Positions 27,924 through 34,810 of a stretch of DNA of 64,000 nucleotides are shown here, one piece after another. Position 1 is the first letter of the stretch. Every line of letters starts with the position of its first letter. The translations under genes and the position numbers were made by a program. Under the pieces are notes generated by a model. The model was not told where the DNA came from and ran no database searches. It saw nothing but the letters and a program-made list of their open reading frames with translations. The DNA comes from Rhodocyclales bacterium (lineage in GTDB: Bacteria > Pseudomonadota > Gammaproteobacteria > Burkholderiales > Rhodocyclaceae), in assembly GCA_016183655.1 (NCBI GenBank), contig JACPEH010000008.1:474906-538905 (forward strand), given 5' to 3'.

Positions 27924-28792
27924 CGATCGACGGCGTCGTCATCGCCGCCCACGGGCGCCAGTATCTGGTGGAGATGTCCGACGGTTCGACGCGCCTGTGC
28001 TTTCCGCGCGGCAAGAAGAGCGAACTGGCCTGCGGCGACCGCGTTGAAATCCAGGCCACCGGCACGGGCCAGGGCGTCGTCGAGAAAATCGCCGAGCGCC
28101 GCAGCCTGCTCTACCGCTCGAACGAATTCCGGCAGAAGCTGATCGCCGCCAACGTGACGCAGATCGTCATCGTCGTCGCCACCGAGCCGTCGTTTTCCGA
28201 CGAACTGGTGACACGCTGCCTGGTCGCCGCCGACAGCCAGGAAATCCGGCCATTGATCGTACTCAACAAGTGCGATCTCGCCGAGCGCCTGCCGGCGGCA
28301 CGCGCCGCGCTGGGAATCTACCGCCAGCTCGGCTACCCGATCGTCGAGCTGTCGGCGAAGGAATGCGGCAAGGCGCTGTTGCCGCACCTCCACGGCCACA
28401 CCAGCGTCCTCGTCGGCCAATCGGGCATGGGCAAGTCGACGCTGCTCAACGCGCTGGTTCCCGGCGCCAACGCAGCGACGCGCGAAATCTCGGAGGCGCT
28501 CGACTCGGGCAAGCACACCACCACGCATGCCCGCCTCTACCATCTGGACGAAACCTCGGACCTGATCGATTCGCCCGGCCTGCAGGAATTCGGCTTGCAC
28601 CACCTCGACCTCGGCGTGCTTGAAGCGGCCTTCCCGGAGTTCCAGCCGCAGCTGGGACGCTGCCGCTTCCGCGACTGCCGCCACGACCGCGAACCGGACT
28701 GCGCATTGCGCGCCGCGCTGGAGCGCGGCGACATCGAACCGCGCCGTTTCGCCTGCTACCGGGCATTACGCGCGGAAATCGCCCGAACCTGA
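27920..28792 (+). CDS. rsgA: ribosome small-subunit maturation GTPase
   Basis: 290 residues. OB-fold N-terminus, then a circularly permuted GTPase with the G4 motif LNKCDL first, G1 GQSGMGKSTLLNAL and G3 DSPGLQEFGL. The C-terminal zinc knuckle is CRFRDCRHDREPDC. RsgA helps release RbfA and finish 30S assembly. Start overlaps the upstream protease by 4 nt. Confidence 0.97.
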   Translation: MTIDGVVIAAHGRQYLVEMSDGSTRLCFPRGKKSELACGDRVEIQATGTGQGVVEKIAERRSLLYRSNEFRQKLIAANVTQIVIVVATEPSFSDELVTRCLVAADSQEIRPLIVLNKCDLAERLPAARAALGIYRQLGYPIVELSAKECGKALLPHLHGHTSVLVGQSGMGKSTLLNALVPGANAATREISEALDSGKHTTTHARLYHLDETSDLIDSPGLQEFGLHHLDLGVLEAAFPEFQPQLGRCRFRDCRHDREPDCALRAALERGDIEPRRFACYRALRAEIART

Positions 28793-28843
28793 GCCCGAAT
28801 CGACCGGCGAACGACCGGCAAGCGCTGACCGCCCATACCAACG

Positions 28844-28882
28844 AAAATCCCCGCCCGGCAACGCGCCCGGGCGGGGATTTTT
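28844..28882 (+). terminator. terminator after rsgA, convergent with DUF3149/ccoGH
   Basis: AAAATCCCCGCCCGG, short loop, CCGGGCGGGGATTTTT: a very stable stem with a T tract on the plus strand and TTTT on the minus strand, so it can serve both convergent units. Confidence 0.9.
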
Positions 28883-28909
28883 CTTGCGCAGAGCGACGTG
28901 ACGCGTAGC

Positions 28910-29044
28910 TTATTCGCCCTGCGGCTTTTCGTTCATCTTCTTCTGGAAGAAACGCGCGTAGTAGATCGACATGCCCACCGTGAACACGATCACGAACAGG
29001 CTGAACAGACCGATATCGCTACCGAACAGCAATTCCCAAGCCAT
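28910..29044 (-). CDS. DUF3149 single-TM microprotein in the cbb3 assembly cluster
   Basis: 44 residues beginning MAWELLFGSDIGLFSLFVIV and ending FQKKMNEKPQGE. One membrane helix occupies most of the first 30 residues. GGGAGG precedes the ATG at ideal spacing. It fits the DUF3149 family, usually seen close to cbb3 oxidase or ccoGH genes; function unproved, but size and place suggest an assembly or stabilising factor. It follows fixH by 16 nt and is the last gene before the convergent terminator. Confidence 0.85.
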   Translation of the reverse strand: MAWELLFGSDIGLFSLFVIVFTVGMSIYYARFFQKKMNEKPQGE

Positions 29045-29060
29045 GGTGTAACCTCCCGTA

Positions 29061-29585
29061 CTAGTTGGAAACCGTAACCGCGGCCGTCAGACGCGCCGCC
29101 GCCTGCTCGCCGGAATTCCACTCGCCGGCGATCCGCCACTTGTGCTCCTCGTCCTCGAGCAGGACGTGCCAGCGCCCCTTCAGCGGCACCGCCAGGCGAC
29201 CGACATAGAAACCTGCCGCATCCCTTTTCATCACCACGTTCTGGTCCGCGCCCGCGCGGGTCGGGTGAACGACCTTGAGCAGTACCGACTCCGGCGCCAC
29301 GAAACGCTCGTGCGCCGCCAGGAACAGGCGCAAGTCGAGACCGCTGGCGCCGGCGACGAGTTCGGCGGACAGTCCGAGGCCGGCAGCCTCGATATCCCGC
29401 GCCTGGCGCTGGTTAACCGCCAGCCCCTGCTTGTAGTAGTCGTCCTCGACCAGCCCGTCGCTGCTGCGCACCGCCAGCCAGGCGGTGACGAATCCGGCGA
29501 CGACGACGATCGCCGGCCCGGCCATCAGGATCCACGGCCAGGGCTCGCGGTACCACGGTTTGCTGTTGGCGTTGGGGGAGTTCAT
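29061..29585 (-). CDS. fixH: FixH family protein, cbb3 oxidase assembly
   Basis: 174 residues: a short cytoplasmic N-terminus, one membrane helix (WPWILMAGPAIVVVAGFVTA) and a periplasmic immunoglobulin-like domain with EDDYYKQGLAVNQ just after the membrane, the FixH hallmark. A YcnI/CtaG-like role in copper or subunit assembly is presumed. It overlaps ccoG by 4 nt. Confidence 0.9.
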   Translation of the reverse strand: MNSPNANSKPWYREPWPWILMAGPAIVVVAGFVTAWLAVRSSDGLVEDDYYKQGLAVNQRQARDIEAAGLGLSAELVAGASGLDLRLFLAAHERFVAPESVLLKVVHPTRAGADQNVVMKRDAAGFYVGRLAVPLKGRWHVLLEDEEHKWRIAGEWNSGEQAAARLTAAVTVSN

Positions 29586-30997
29586 GGCAGAAGGAAGGTG
29601 GCTTTCTCGCTGACGGCGATCTTCTCGTGATTCTGGGCGGCAACCTCGAAACGGATCGGATTCGAGCCCTTCTTGCCGGCATCGGCCTCGACGCGAACGA
29701 TCACGCTGACCGACTTGAGGCTGGCGGCAGGCACCTCGACGATGCGCTCGCCGGCGATGTCGATGCCTTCCATGCCGCTGACGCCGAGCACGAAGCGGTG
29801 CGCCGTCTCGCCGGTGTTCATGATGTGCAGCGTGTAGAGGTTCTCGATGCGCCCGTCGTCGGCCTCCCGGCTGAGCACGGCACGGTCGCGGATGACGTCG
29901 ACCTTGAGCGGAACGCGCGTCGCCATCGACCAGGCGGTGGCCACGATGATCGCGATCAGGATGCCGCCGTAGAGCAGCGTGCGCGGGCGCATCAGGTGGG
30001 CGACGATGTCCTTCGAGGTGTAATGCTTCTCAAGGGCCGCCTCGGTCGAATAACGGATCAGTCCGCGCGGGTAGCCGACCCTGTCCATCACCTGGTCGCA
30101 GACGTCGATGCAGGCGGCGCAGGCGATGCACTCCATCTGCAGGCCGTCGCGGATGTCGATGCCGGTCGGGCAGACCTGCACGCACTGGCCGCAGTCAACG
30201 CAGTCGCCGAGGCCCATCGCCTTGTAGTCCGCCCCCTTCTTGCGCGGCGCGCGCGGCTCGCCGCGCTCCGGATCGTAGGAGATGATCAGCGTATCCGGGT
30301 CGAACATCACCCCCTGGAAGCGGGCGTAGGGGCACATGTACTTGCACACCTGCTCGCGCAGGAAACCCGCCTGCATGTAGAGGAAGGCCGCGTAGAAGAG
30401 GATCCAGAACCACTCCCACGGACCGAACGAGAGTGTCGTCGCCGACGCCGTCAGTTCGCGGATCGGCGTGAAGTAGCCGACGAAGGTGAACCCGGTCCAC
30501 AACGCGACCAGCAGCCACAGCGCATGCTTGACGGACTTCAGCCGCCACCAGCGCGCATCGCGCGGCCCCTTGTCGAGCTTCATCCGCGCCGGACGCTCAC
30601 CCTCGATCTTGGATTCGATCCACAACAGGATTTCGGTATAGACCGTCTGCGGGCAGACGTAGCCGCAGAACAGCCGCCCGCCGACGGCAGTCACCAGGAA
30701 CAGCGCATAGGCGGAAATGATCAGCAGGATGGCGAGATAGAGCACGTCCTGCGGCCAGAGGACGAGGCCGAACAGGTAGAACTTGCGCTCGACGACGTGG
30801 AACAGCACGGCCTGACGGCCATTCCATTCCAGCCAGCAGGTACCGTAGAAAATGAGTTGGGTGAACCAGACCATGCCCCAGCGCCAGTTGGCGAAGAGCC
30901 CGGTCACGCTGCGCGGATAGACCTTCTTATGTTTCTCGTAAAGGCTTTGCGTATTGATGACGGCGACCTGCGCGCCGGAATCTTTCGGCTGGTTCAT
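29582..30997 (-). CDS. ccoG: cytochrome c oxidase accessory protein CcoG (polyferredoxin)
   Basis: 471 residues. Membrane-bound RdxA/FixG family. Motifs: the GYVCPQTVYTEILLWIE helix region, CKYMCPYARFQG, then two 4Fe-4S sites in CVDCGQCVQVCPTGIDIRDG and CIACAACIDVCDQVM. A C-terminal Ig-like FixG domain follows the last helix. Known role: copper reduction for cbb3 assembly. An FNR-like site lies upstream at 31066, and a ccoNOQP terminator separates it from ccoP. Confidence 0.96.
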   Translation of the reverse strand: MNQPKDSGAQVAVINTQSLYEKHKKVYPRSVTGLFANWRWGMVWFTQLIFYGTCWLEWNGRQAVLFHVVERKFYLFGLVLWPQDVLYLAILLIISAYALFLVTAVGGRLFCGYVCPQTVYTEILLWIESKIEGERPARMKLDKGPRDARWWRLKSVKHALWLLVALWTGFTFVGYFTPIRELTASATTLSFGPWEWFWILFYAAFLYMQAGFLREQVCKYMCPYARFQGVMFDPDTLIISYDPERGEPRAPRKKGADYKAMGLGDCVDCGQCVQVCPTGIDIRDGLQMECIACAACIDVCDQVMDRVGYPRGLIRYSTEAALEKHYTSKDIVAHLMRPRTLLYGGILIAIIVATAWSMATRVPLKVDVIRDRAVLSREADDGRIENLYTLHIMNTGETAHRFVLGVSGMEGIDIAGERIVEVPAASLKSVSVIVRVEADAGKKGSNPIRFEVAAQNHEKIAVSEKATFLLP

Positions 30998-31065
30998 TTC
31001 GGAGTTCCTGATCTTCTTCAGAATTACACGAGTTACTAATATTCCACGGCGTGGAGCATGTAATT

Positions 31066-31079
31066 TTGACGGATATCAG
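31066..31079. promoter_or_regulatory. FNR-like site upstream of ccoG
   Basis: TTGACGGATATCAG matches TTGAT-N4-ATCAA at 8 of 10 positions. Its centre (31072.5) is 41.5 bp upstream of a start at 31031, and AATATT occupies the matching -10 (31043-31038), the geometry of a class II FNR promoter. Confidence 0.5.
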
Positions 31080-31090
31080 CGGTGGAGTTG

Positions 31091-31120
31091 AAAGAAGTGC
31101 GGACCCTCGCGGGTCCGCAC
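31091..31120 (-). terminator. terminator of ccoNOQP
   Basis: GTGCGGACCC-GCGA-GGGTCCGCAC followed by TTCTTTC on the minus strand: 10-bp GC-rich stem, ~12 nt past the ccoP stop. Confidence 0.82.
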
Positions 31121-31131
31121 CGTTGCAGCAA

Positions 31132-32049
31132 TTATTTCTTGTCGCCGCCGGCCGACAGGCTGAGGACGTAGGCAGCCAGTACGTGGACCTTGCCTTCGCC
31201 GAGGAATTCCTTCCACGCCGGCATCTTGTTCTGGCGCCCCTTGGTGATGGTCTCGACGATGGTCGCTTCGCTGCCGCCATACAGCCAGACCTTGTCGGTC
31301 AGGTTGGGCGCGCCCATCGCCTGCATTCCCTTGGCGTCCGGACCATGGCAGGCAGCACAGGCGTTGGCGAACTTCTCCTTGCCCTTCGCCGCCAGCAGCG
31401 AGTCGTTGGCCAGACCTGAGAGCGAACGCACGTAGTGCGCCACTTCCTTGGCGCCGGCCGCACCGCCGACCGCATCCGGGTTGCCGCCGTAGGCCGGCAT
31501 CATGCCCATGCGGCCGTTGGAAATGGTCTCGATCAGCTGCTCCGGCTCGCCACCGTACAGCCAGTCGCCGTCAGCCAGGTTCGGGAAACCCTTCGAACCG
31601 CGAGCATCGGAACCGTGACACTGCATGCAGTAGGTCAGGTACAGGCGCTTGCCCATTTCCATCGCTTCCTTGTCGGCGGCGACGGCCTTCAGGTCCATCT
31701 TCAGATACTTGTCGAAGAGCGGCTTGATGGCAGCATCAACCTTCTCGACTTCGGCCTTGTGCTGACCGGCCGAGGTCCAGCCGAAAGCCCCCGGGTAGTT
31801 GCCGAGGCCGGGGTAAAGCGCGAGATAACCCAGCGAAAAAACGACGGTGATGACGAATAGCCAGCTCCACCACTTCGGCATCGGGTTGTTGTATTCCTCC
31901 AAGGTTTCATCCCAGACATGGCCGGTGGTCTGGCCCAGGGTGTTGGGCGCCTTGCTCTGCACGAAGAGCAGTACCCAGCAGCCGATGATGCCGACCAGCA
32001 CCGTCAGAATGACGAACCAGTTCCAGAACTCATTCACAAAATCGCTCAT
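31132..32049 (-). CDS. ccoP: cbb3-type cytochrome c oxidase subunit III (diheme)
   Basis: 305 residues. Two N-terminal hydrophobic segments (FVILTVLVGIIGCWVLLFV and WLFVITVVFSLGYLALYPG) anchor two periplasmic cytochrome c domains, with heme motifs CMQCH and CAACH, each followed by GRMGMMPAYGG- or GRQNKMPAW-type Met ligand regions. It passes electrons to CcoO/CcoN. The ATG overlaps ccoQ by 4 nt. Confidence 0.97.
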   Translation of the reverse strand: MSDFVNEFWNWFVILTVLVGIIGCWVLLFVQSKAPNTLGQTTGHVWDETLEEYNNPMPKWWSWLFVITVVFSLGYLALYPGLGNYPGAFGWTSAGQHKAEVEKVDAAIKPLFDKYLKMDLKAVAADKEAMEMGKRLYLTYCMQCHGSDARGSKGFPNLADGDWLYGGEPEQLIETISNGRMGMMPAYGGNPDAVGGAAGAKEVAHYVRSLSGLANDSLLAAKGKEKFANACAACHGPDAKGMQAMGAPNLTDKVWLYGGSEATIVETITKGRQNKMPAWKEFLGEGKVHVLAAYVLSLSAGGDKK

Positions 32050-32237
32050 GATGTCTTCCTTTGTTCGTGGCGAGCCGGTCCAGCGTGGACGCGGTCGCCA
32101 TCATCCTCTGCGAACGGCAGGTTGGCGGCTTCGTCGAAGCGCGCCTTCCTGTTGCCGCCGTAAGCCCACCAGACGATGCCGATAAATACCGCAAACGACA
32201 GCACCGTGACGATGGAACGCAGATCGTTGATGTCCAT
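32046..32237 (-). CDS. ccoQ: cbb3-type cytochrome oxidase subunit CcoQ
   Basis: 63 residues starting MDINDLRSIVTVLSFAVFIG with one membrane helix, followed by WWAYGGNRKARFDEAANLPF, the CcoQ signature. It helps stabilise the cbb3 complex. It overlaps ccoP (ATGA) and sits 5 nt after ccoO. The tail is somewhat extended and hydrophilic. Confidence 0.93.
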   Translation of the reverse strand: MDINDLRSIVTVLSFAVFIGIVWWAYGGNRKARFDEAANLPFAEDDGDRVHAGPARHEQRKTS

Positions 32238-32242
32238 GATCT

Positions 32243-32863
32243 TTACTTGGTGTCCTTGAGCGCCGTACCGAGACCTTGCAGGTAGGCAATCAGGACTTCC
32301 ATTTCGGTCTTGTCACCGATGGCCGCCTTGGCCCCCTTCTTGTCGTCGTCGGTATAGGGCACGCCAACCTTGGACAGCGCGCTCATCTTGGCTTCGATGT
32401 CGGCGCCGACGGTGTCCTTGGCGGCGCGCTTGGCGAGCCACGGATAGGCCGGCATGTTCGACTCGGGAACCACGTCACGCGGCTGCGTCAGATGGGCGAC
32501 ATGCCACTCGTCGGAGTAGCGCCCGCCGACGCGATGCAGGTCCGGGCCGGTACGCTTGGAGCCCCACTGGAACGGATGGTCATAAACGAACTCCCCCGCC
32601 ACCGAGTAACGGCCATAACGTTCCGTTTCGGCTCGGAAGGGGCGGATCATCTGCGAATGGCAGTTGTAGCAGCCCTCGCGGAGATAGACGTCACGCCCGG
32701 CCAATTGCACGGCATCGTAGGGCTTGAGGCCGGGGACCGGCTGGGTCGTGGACTTCTGGAAGAACAGCGGAACGATCTCGACCAGGCCGCCGACGCTGAC
32801 CACGAGCAGGGTCAGGATGATCATCAGGCCAAGGTTACGTTCGATCTTGTCATGCGTAATCAT
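32243..32863 (-). CDS. ccoO: cbb3-type cytochrome c oxidase subunit II (monoheme)
   Basis: 206 residues: N-terminal anchor ([20 protein letters not shown]) and a cytochrome c domain with [12 protein letters not shown] near residue 70 and the distal Met in [11 protein letters not shown]. Standard length. 19 nt after ccoN. Confidence 0.97.
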   Translation of the reverse strand: MITHDKIERNLGLMIILTLLVVSVGGLVEIVPLFFQKSTTQPVPGLKPYDAVQLAGRDVYLREGCYNCHSQMIRPFRAETERYGRYSVAGEFVYDHPFQWGSKRTGPDLHRVGGRYSDEWHVAHLTQPRDVVPESNMPAYPWLAKRAAKDTVGADIEAKMSALSKVGVPYTDDDKKGAKAAIGDKTEMEVLIAYLQGLGTALKDTK

Positions 32864-32882
32864 TTTGTTTTATCCCCCTGAA

Positions 32883-34313
32883 TCAGGCGTGATAGCCCGC
32901 CGGTGCGAGCACCGGAGCATCCGCGGTATTGCCGCCAGCCATGGTCTTGAACATGTTGTAGGCCATGATCACCATGCCGGAGAGGAAGAGCAGGCCGCCG
33001 ACGAAGCGGATCGTCCAGAACGGATAGCTGCCCTTGACCGCCTCGACGAAGCTGTAGGTCAGCGTGCCATCCGGGTTGACCGCACGCCACATCAGGCCCT
33101 GCATCACGCCGGCAATCCACATCGAGGAGATGTAGAGCACGACGCCGATGGTCGCCACCCAGAAGTGGACGGTGATCAGCTTGACGCTGTGCATCTCGGG
33201 CTTGCCGAACAGGCGCGGCAGCAGGTAGTAGATCGAGCCGATCGAAACCATCGCCACCCAGCCAAGGGCGCCGGAGTGCACGTGGCCGACCGTCCAGTCG
33301 GTGTAGTGCGACAGCGCATTCACCGTCTTGATCGCCATCATCGGCCCTTCGAAGGTCGACATGCCGTAGAACGACAGCGAGGTGATCAGGAACTTCAGGA
33401 TCGGGTCGTCACGCAGTTTGTGCCAGGCGCCCTGCAGCGTCATGATGCCGTTGATCATGCCCCCCCAGGACGGCGCCAGCAGGATCAGCGAGAACAGCAT
33501 GCCGACCGACTGCGTCCAGTCCGGCAGCGCGGTGTAGTGCAGGTGGTGCGGGCCAGCCCACATGTAGGTGAAGATCAGCGCCCAGAAGTGCACCACCGAC
33601 AGACGGTAGGAATACACCGGGCGACCGGCCTGCTTCGGCACGAAGTAGTACATCATGCCGAGGAAGCCGGCGGTCAGGAAGAAGCCGACCGCGTTGTGGC
33701 CGTACCACCATTGCACCATCGCGTCCTGGGCCCCCGCGTAGCAGGAGTAGGACTTGAACAGGGTGACCGGGATTTCGCAGCTATTGACCACGTGCAGCAG
33801 CGCCACGGCGAGGATGAAGCCGCCGAAGAACCAGTTGGCCACGTAGATGTGGCTGACCGTGCGCTTGGCGATGGTACCGAAGAAGACGACGGCGTAGGAG
33901 ACCCAGACCGCGGTGATCAGCAGGTCGATCGGCCATTCCAGCTCGGCGTACTCCTTACCGGAGGTCATGCCCAGCGGCAGCGTGATCGCGGCCGCCAGAA
34001 TCACCACCTGCCAACCCCAGAAGGTGAAGGCTGCGAGCGGCCCGCAGAAGAGCCGCGCGTGGCAGGTGCGCTGGACGCACCAGTAGGATGTTGCAAACAG
34101 CGCACAGCCACCGAACGCAAAGATGACCGCGTTGGTGTGGAGCGGACGCAGGCGTCCGTAGGACAGGAACTCGATACCGTAGGTCAGGTCGGGCCAGACC
34201 AACTGCGCGGCGATGAATACCCCCATCGCCATCCCGACTATGCCCCAAATGACGGCCATGACGGCGAATTGCCGCACTACCTTATAGTTGTAGTTAGATT
34301 GCGTTTCCAACAT
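32883..34313 (-). CDS. ccoN: cbb3-type cytochrome c oxidase catalytic subunit I
   Basis: 476 residues with 12 predicted helices. High-spin heme and CuB ligands are visible in [15 protein letters not shown] and [14 protein letters not shown], and the low-spin heme/proton path in [16 protein letters not shown]. High-affinity oxygen reductase used under microaerobic conditions. AGAGGTGG precedes the ATG. A perfect FNR box 104-117 nt upstream of the start codon indicates oxygen-responsive activation. Confidence 0.98.
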   Translation of the reverse strand: MLETQSNYNYKVVRQFAVMAVIWGIVGMAMGVFIAAQLVWPDLTYGIEFLSYGRLRPLHTNAVIFAFGGCALFATSYWCVQRTCHARLFCGPLAAFTFWGWQVVILAAAITLPLGMTSGKEYAELEWPIDLLITAVWVSYAVVFFGTIAKRTVSHIYVANWFFGGFILAVALLHVVNSCEIPVTLFKSYSCYAGAQDAMVQWWYGHNAVGFFLTAGFLGMMYYFVPKQAGRPVYSYRLSVVHFWALIFTYMWAGPHHLHYTALPDWTQSVGMLFSLILLAPSWGGMINGIMTLQGAWHKLRDDPILKFLITSLSFYGMSTFEGPMMAIKTVNALSHYTDWTVGHVHSGALGWVAMVSIGSIYYLLPRLFGKPEMHSVKLITVHFWVATIGVVLYISSMWIAGVMQGLMWRAVNPDGTLTYSFVEAVKGSYPFWTIRFVGGLLFLSGMVIMAYNMFKTMAGGNTADAPVLAPAGYHA

Positions 34314-34416
34314 GGAACCACCTCTTTATTGATAAAAAGGAAAGCTACACATGCTACCCCCCTGATATTTCTAGGTAGCGCGACGAGGATGGTATTTTAA
34401 CCCATCTCAAGGCGAT

Positions 34417-34430
34417 TTGATTCAGATCAA
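34417..34430. promoter_or_regulatory. perfect FNR box for ccoNOQP
   Basis: TTGATTCAGATCAA, an exact TTGAT-N4-ATCAA. Centre 34423.5. At class II spacing the start would be 34382 with -10 TACCAT (34394-34389); a better hexamer, TAAAAT, lies 5 bp closer (34399-34394). Either gives a ~70-75 nt ccoN leader. Confidence 0.88.
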
Positions 34431-34467
34431 GTTGCGGCGCACAAAATCAAAAATGCCCGATTCAGGC

Positions 34468-34495
34468 AAAAAAAAGGGTGCGTCGCAACGCACCC
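34468..34495 (-). terminator. intrinsic terminator downstream of ccoIS (and of the sRNA candidate)
   Basis: Minus-strand GGGTGCGT-TGCG-ACGCACCC, 8-bp perfect arms, followed by TTTTTTTT. It insulates ccoIS from the ccoN promoter 40-50 bp further on. Confidence 0.92.
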
Positions 34496-34562
34496 CAACC
34501 CCAACAGAGAAACGAACCGGTCTGCCCCGCCCGACAGAAACCGAGCAACCGCAGACCAACTG
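34468..34562 (-). ncRNA. candidate FNR-activated small RNA between ccoS and ccoN (~95 nt)
   Basis: The second FNR box (centre 34603.5) lies exactly 41.5 bp before position 34562, with CAAAAT in the -10 place (34574-34569). The predicted RNA forms a 7-bp stem GGTCTGC (34557-34551)/GCAGACC (34525-34519), then a U/C/G-rich single strand. It ends in the strong terminator GGGTGCGT-TGCG-ACGCACCC followed by eight T. No ORF is present. The layout resembles E. coli FnrS or neisserial AniS-type FNR-dependent sRNAs, but I see no sequence identity to them. The hairpin may instead only terminate ccoIS mRNA. Confidence 0.5.
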
Positions 34563-34596
34563 GGGCAGATTTTGCGCTCCGCCCCGGGCGCCGTCT

Positions 34597-34610
34597 TTGA
34601 TTCAGATCAA
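34597..34610. promoter_or_regulatory. second perfect FNR box, overlapping the ccoS stop codon
   Basis: TTGATTCAGATCAA, identical in all 14 bases (including the N4) to the ccoN box 180 bp away. It overlaps the ccoS TGA (34609-34607). No protein gene starts within its reach on either strand other than through the terminator at 34468. Confidence 0.82.
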
Positions 34611-34810
34611 TCATTTCCCTCACGACCGGAAGGGGTATCCTGCTGCGACGCAGCACCCTCTTTCCGCGGGCGATCATCGTCCATCAGGATGCGATAGGCT
34701 GGCCCTTCCATGTCGTCGAACTGGCCGCTTTTCACCGACCACCAGAAGGCGACGCCGATCAGAAAGACGAGCACGACCGACAAGGGGATCAGCAGGTACA
34801 GGCTTTCCAT
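34607..34810 (-). CDS. ccoS: cbb3-type oxidase assembly protein CcoS
   Basis: 67 residues starting MESLYLLIPLSVVLVFLIGV, one membrane helix, then FWWSVKSGQFDDMEGPAYRI, the CcoS signature. Required for cofactor insertion in cbb3 in other bacteria. The ATG overlaps the ccoI stop (TGATG). Its stop lies in an FNR box. Confidence 0.95.
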   Translation of the reverse strand: MESLYLLIPLSVVLVFLIGVAFWWSVKSGQFDDMEGPAYRILMDDDRPRKEGAASQQDTPSGREGND

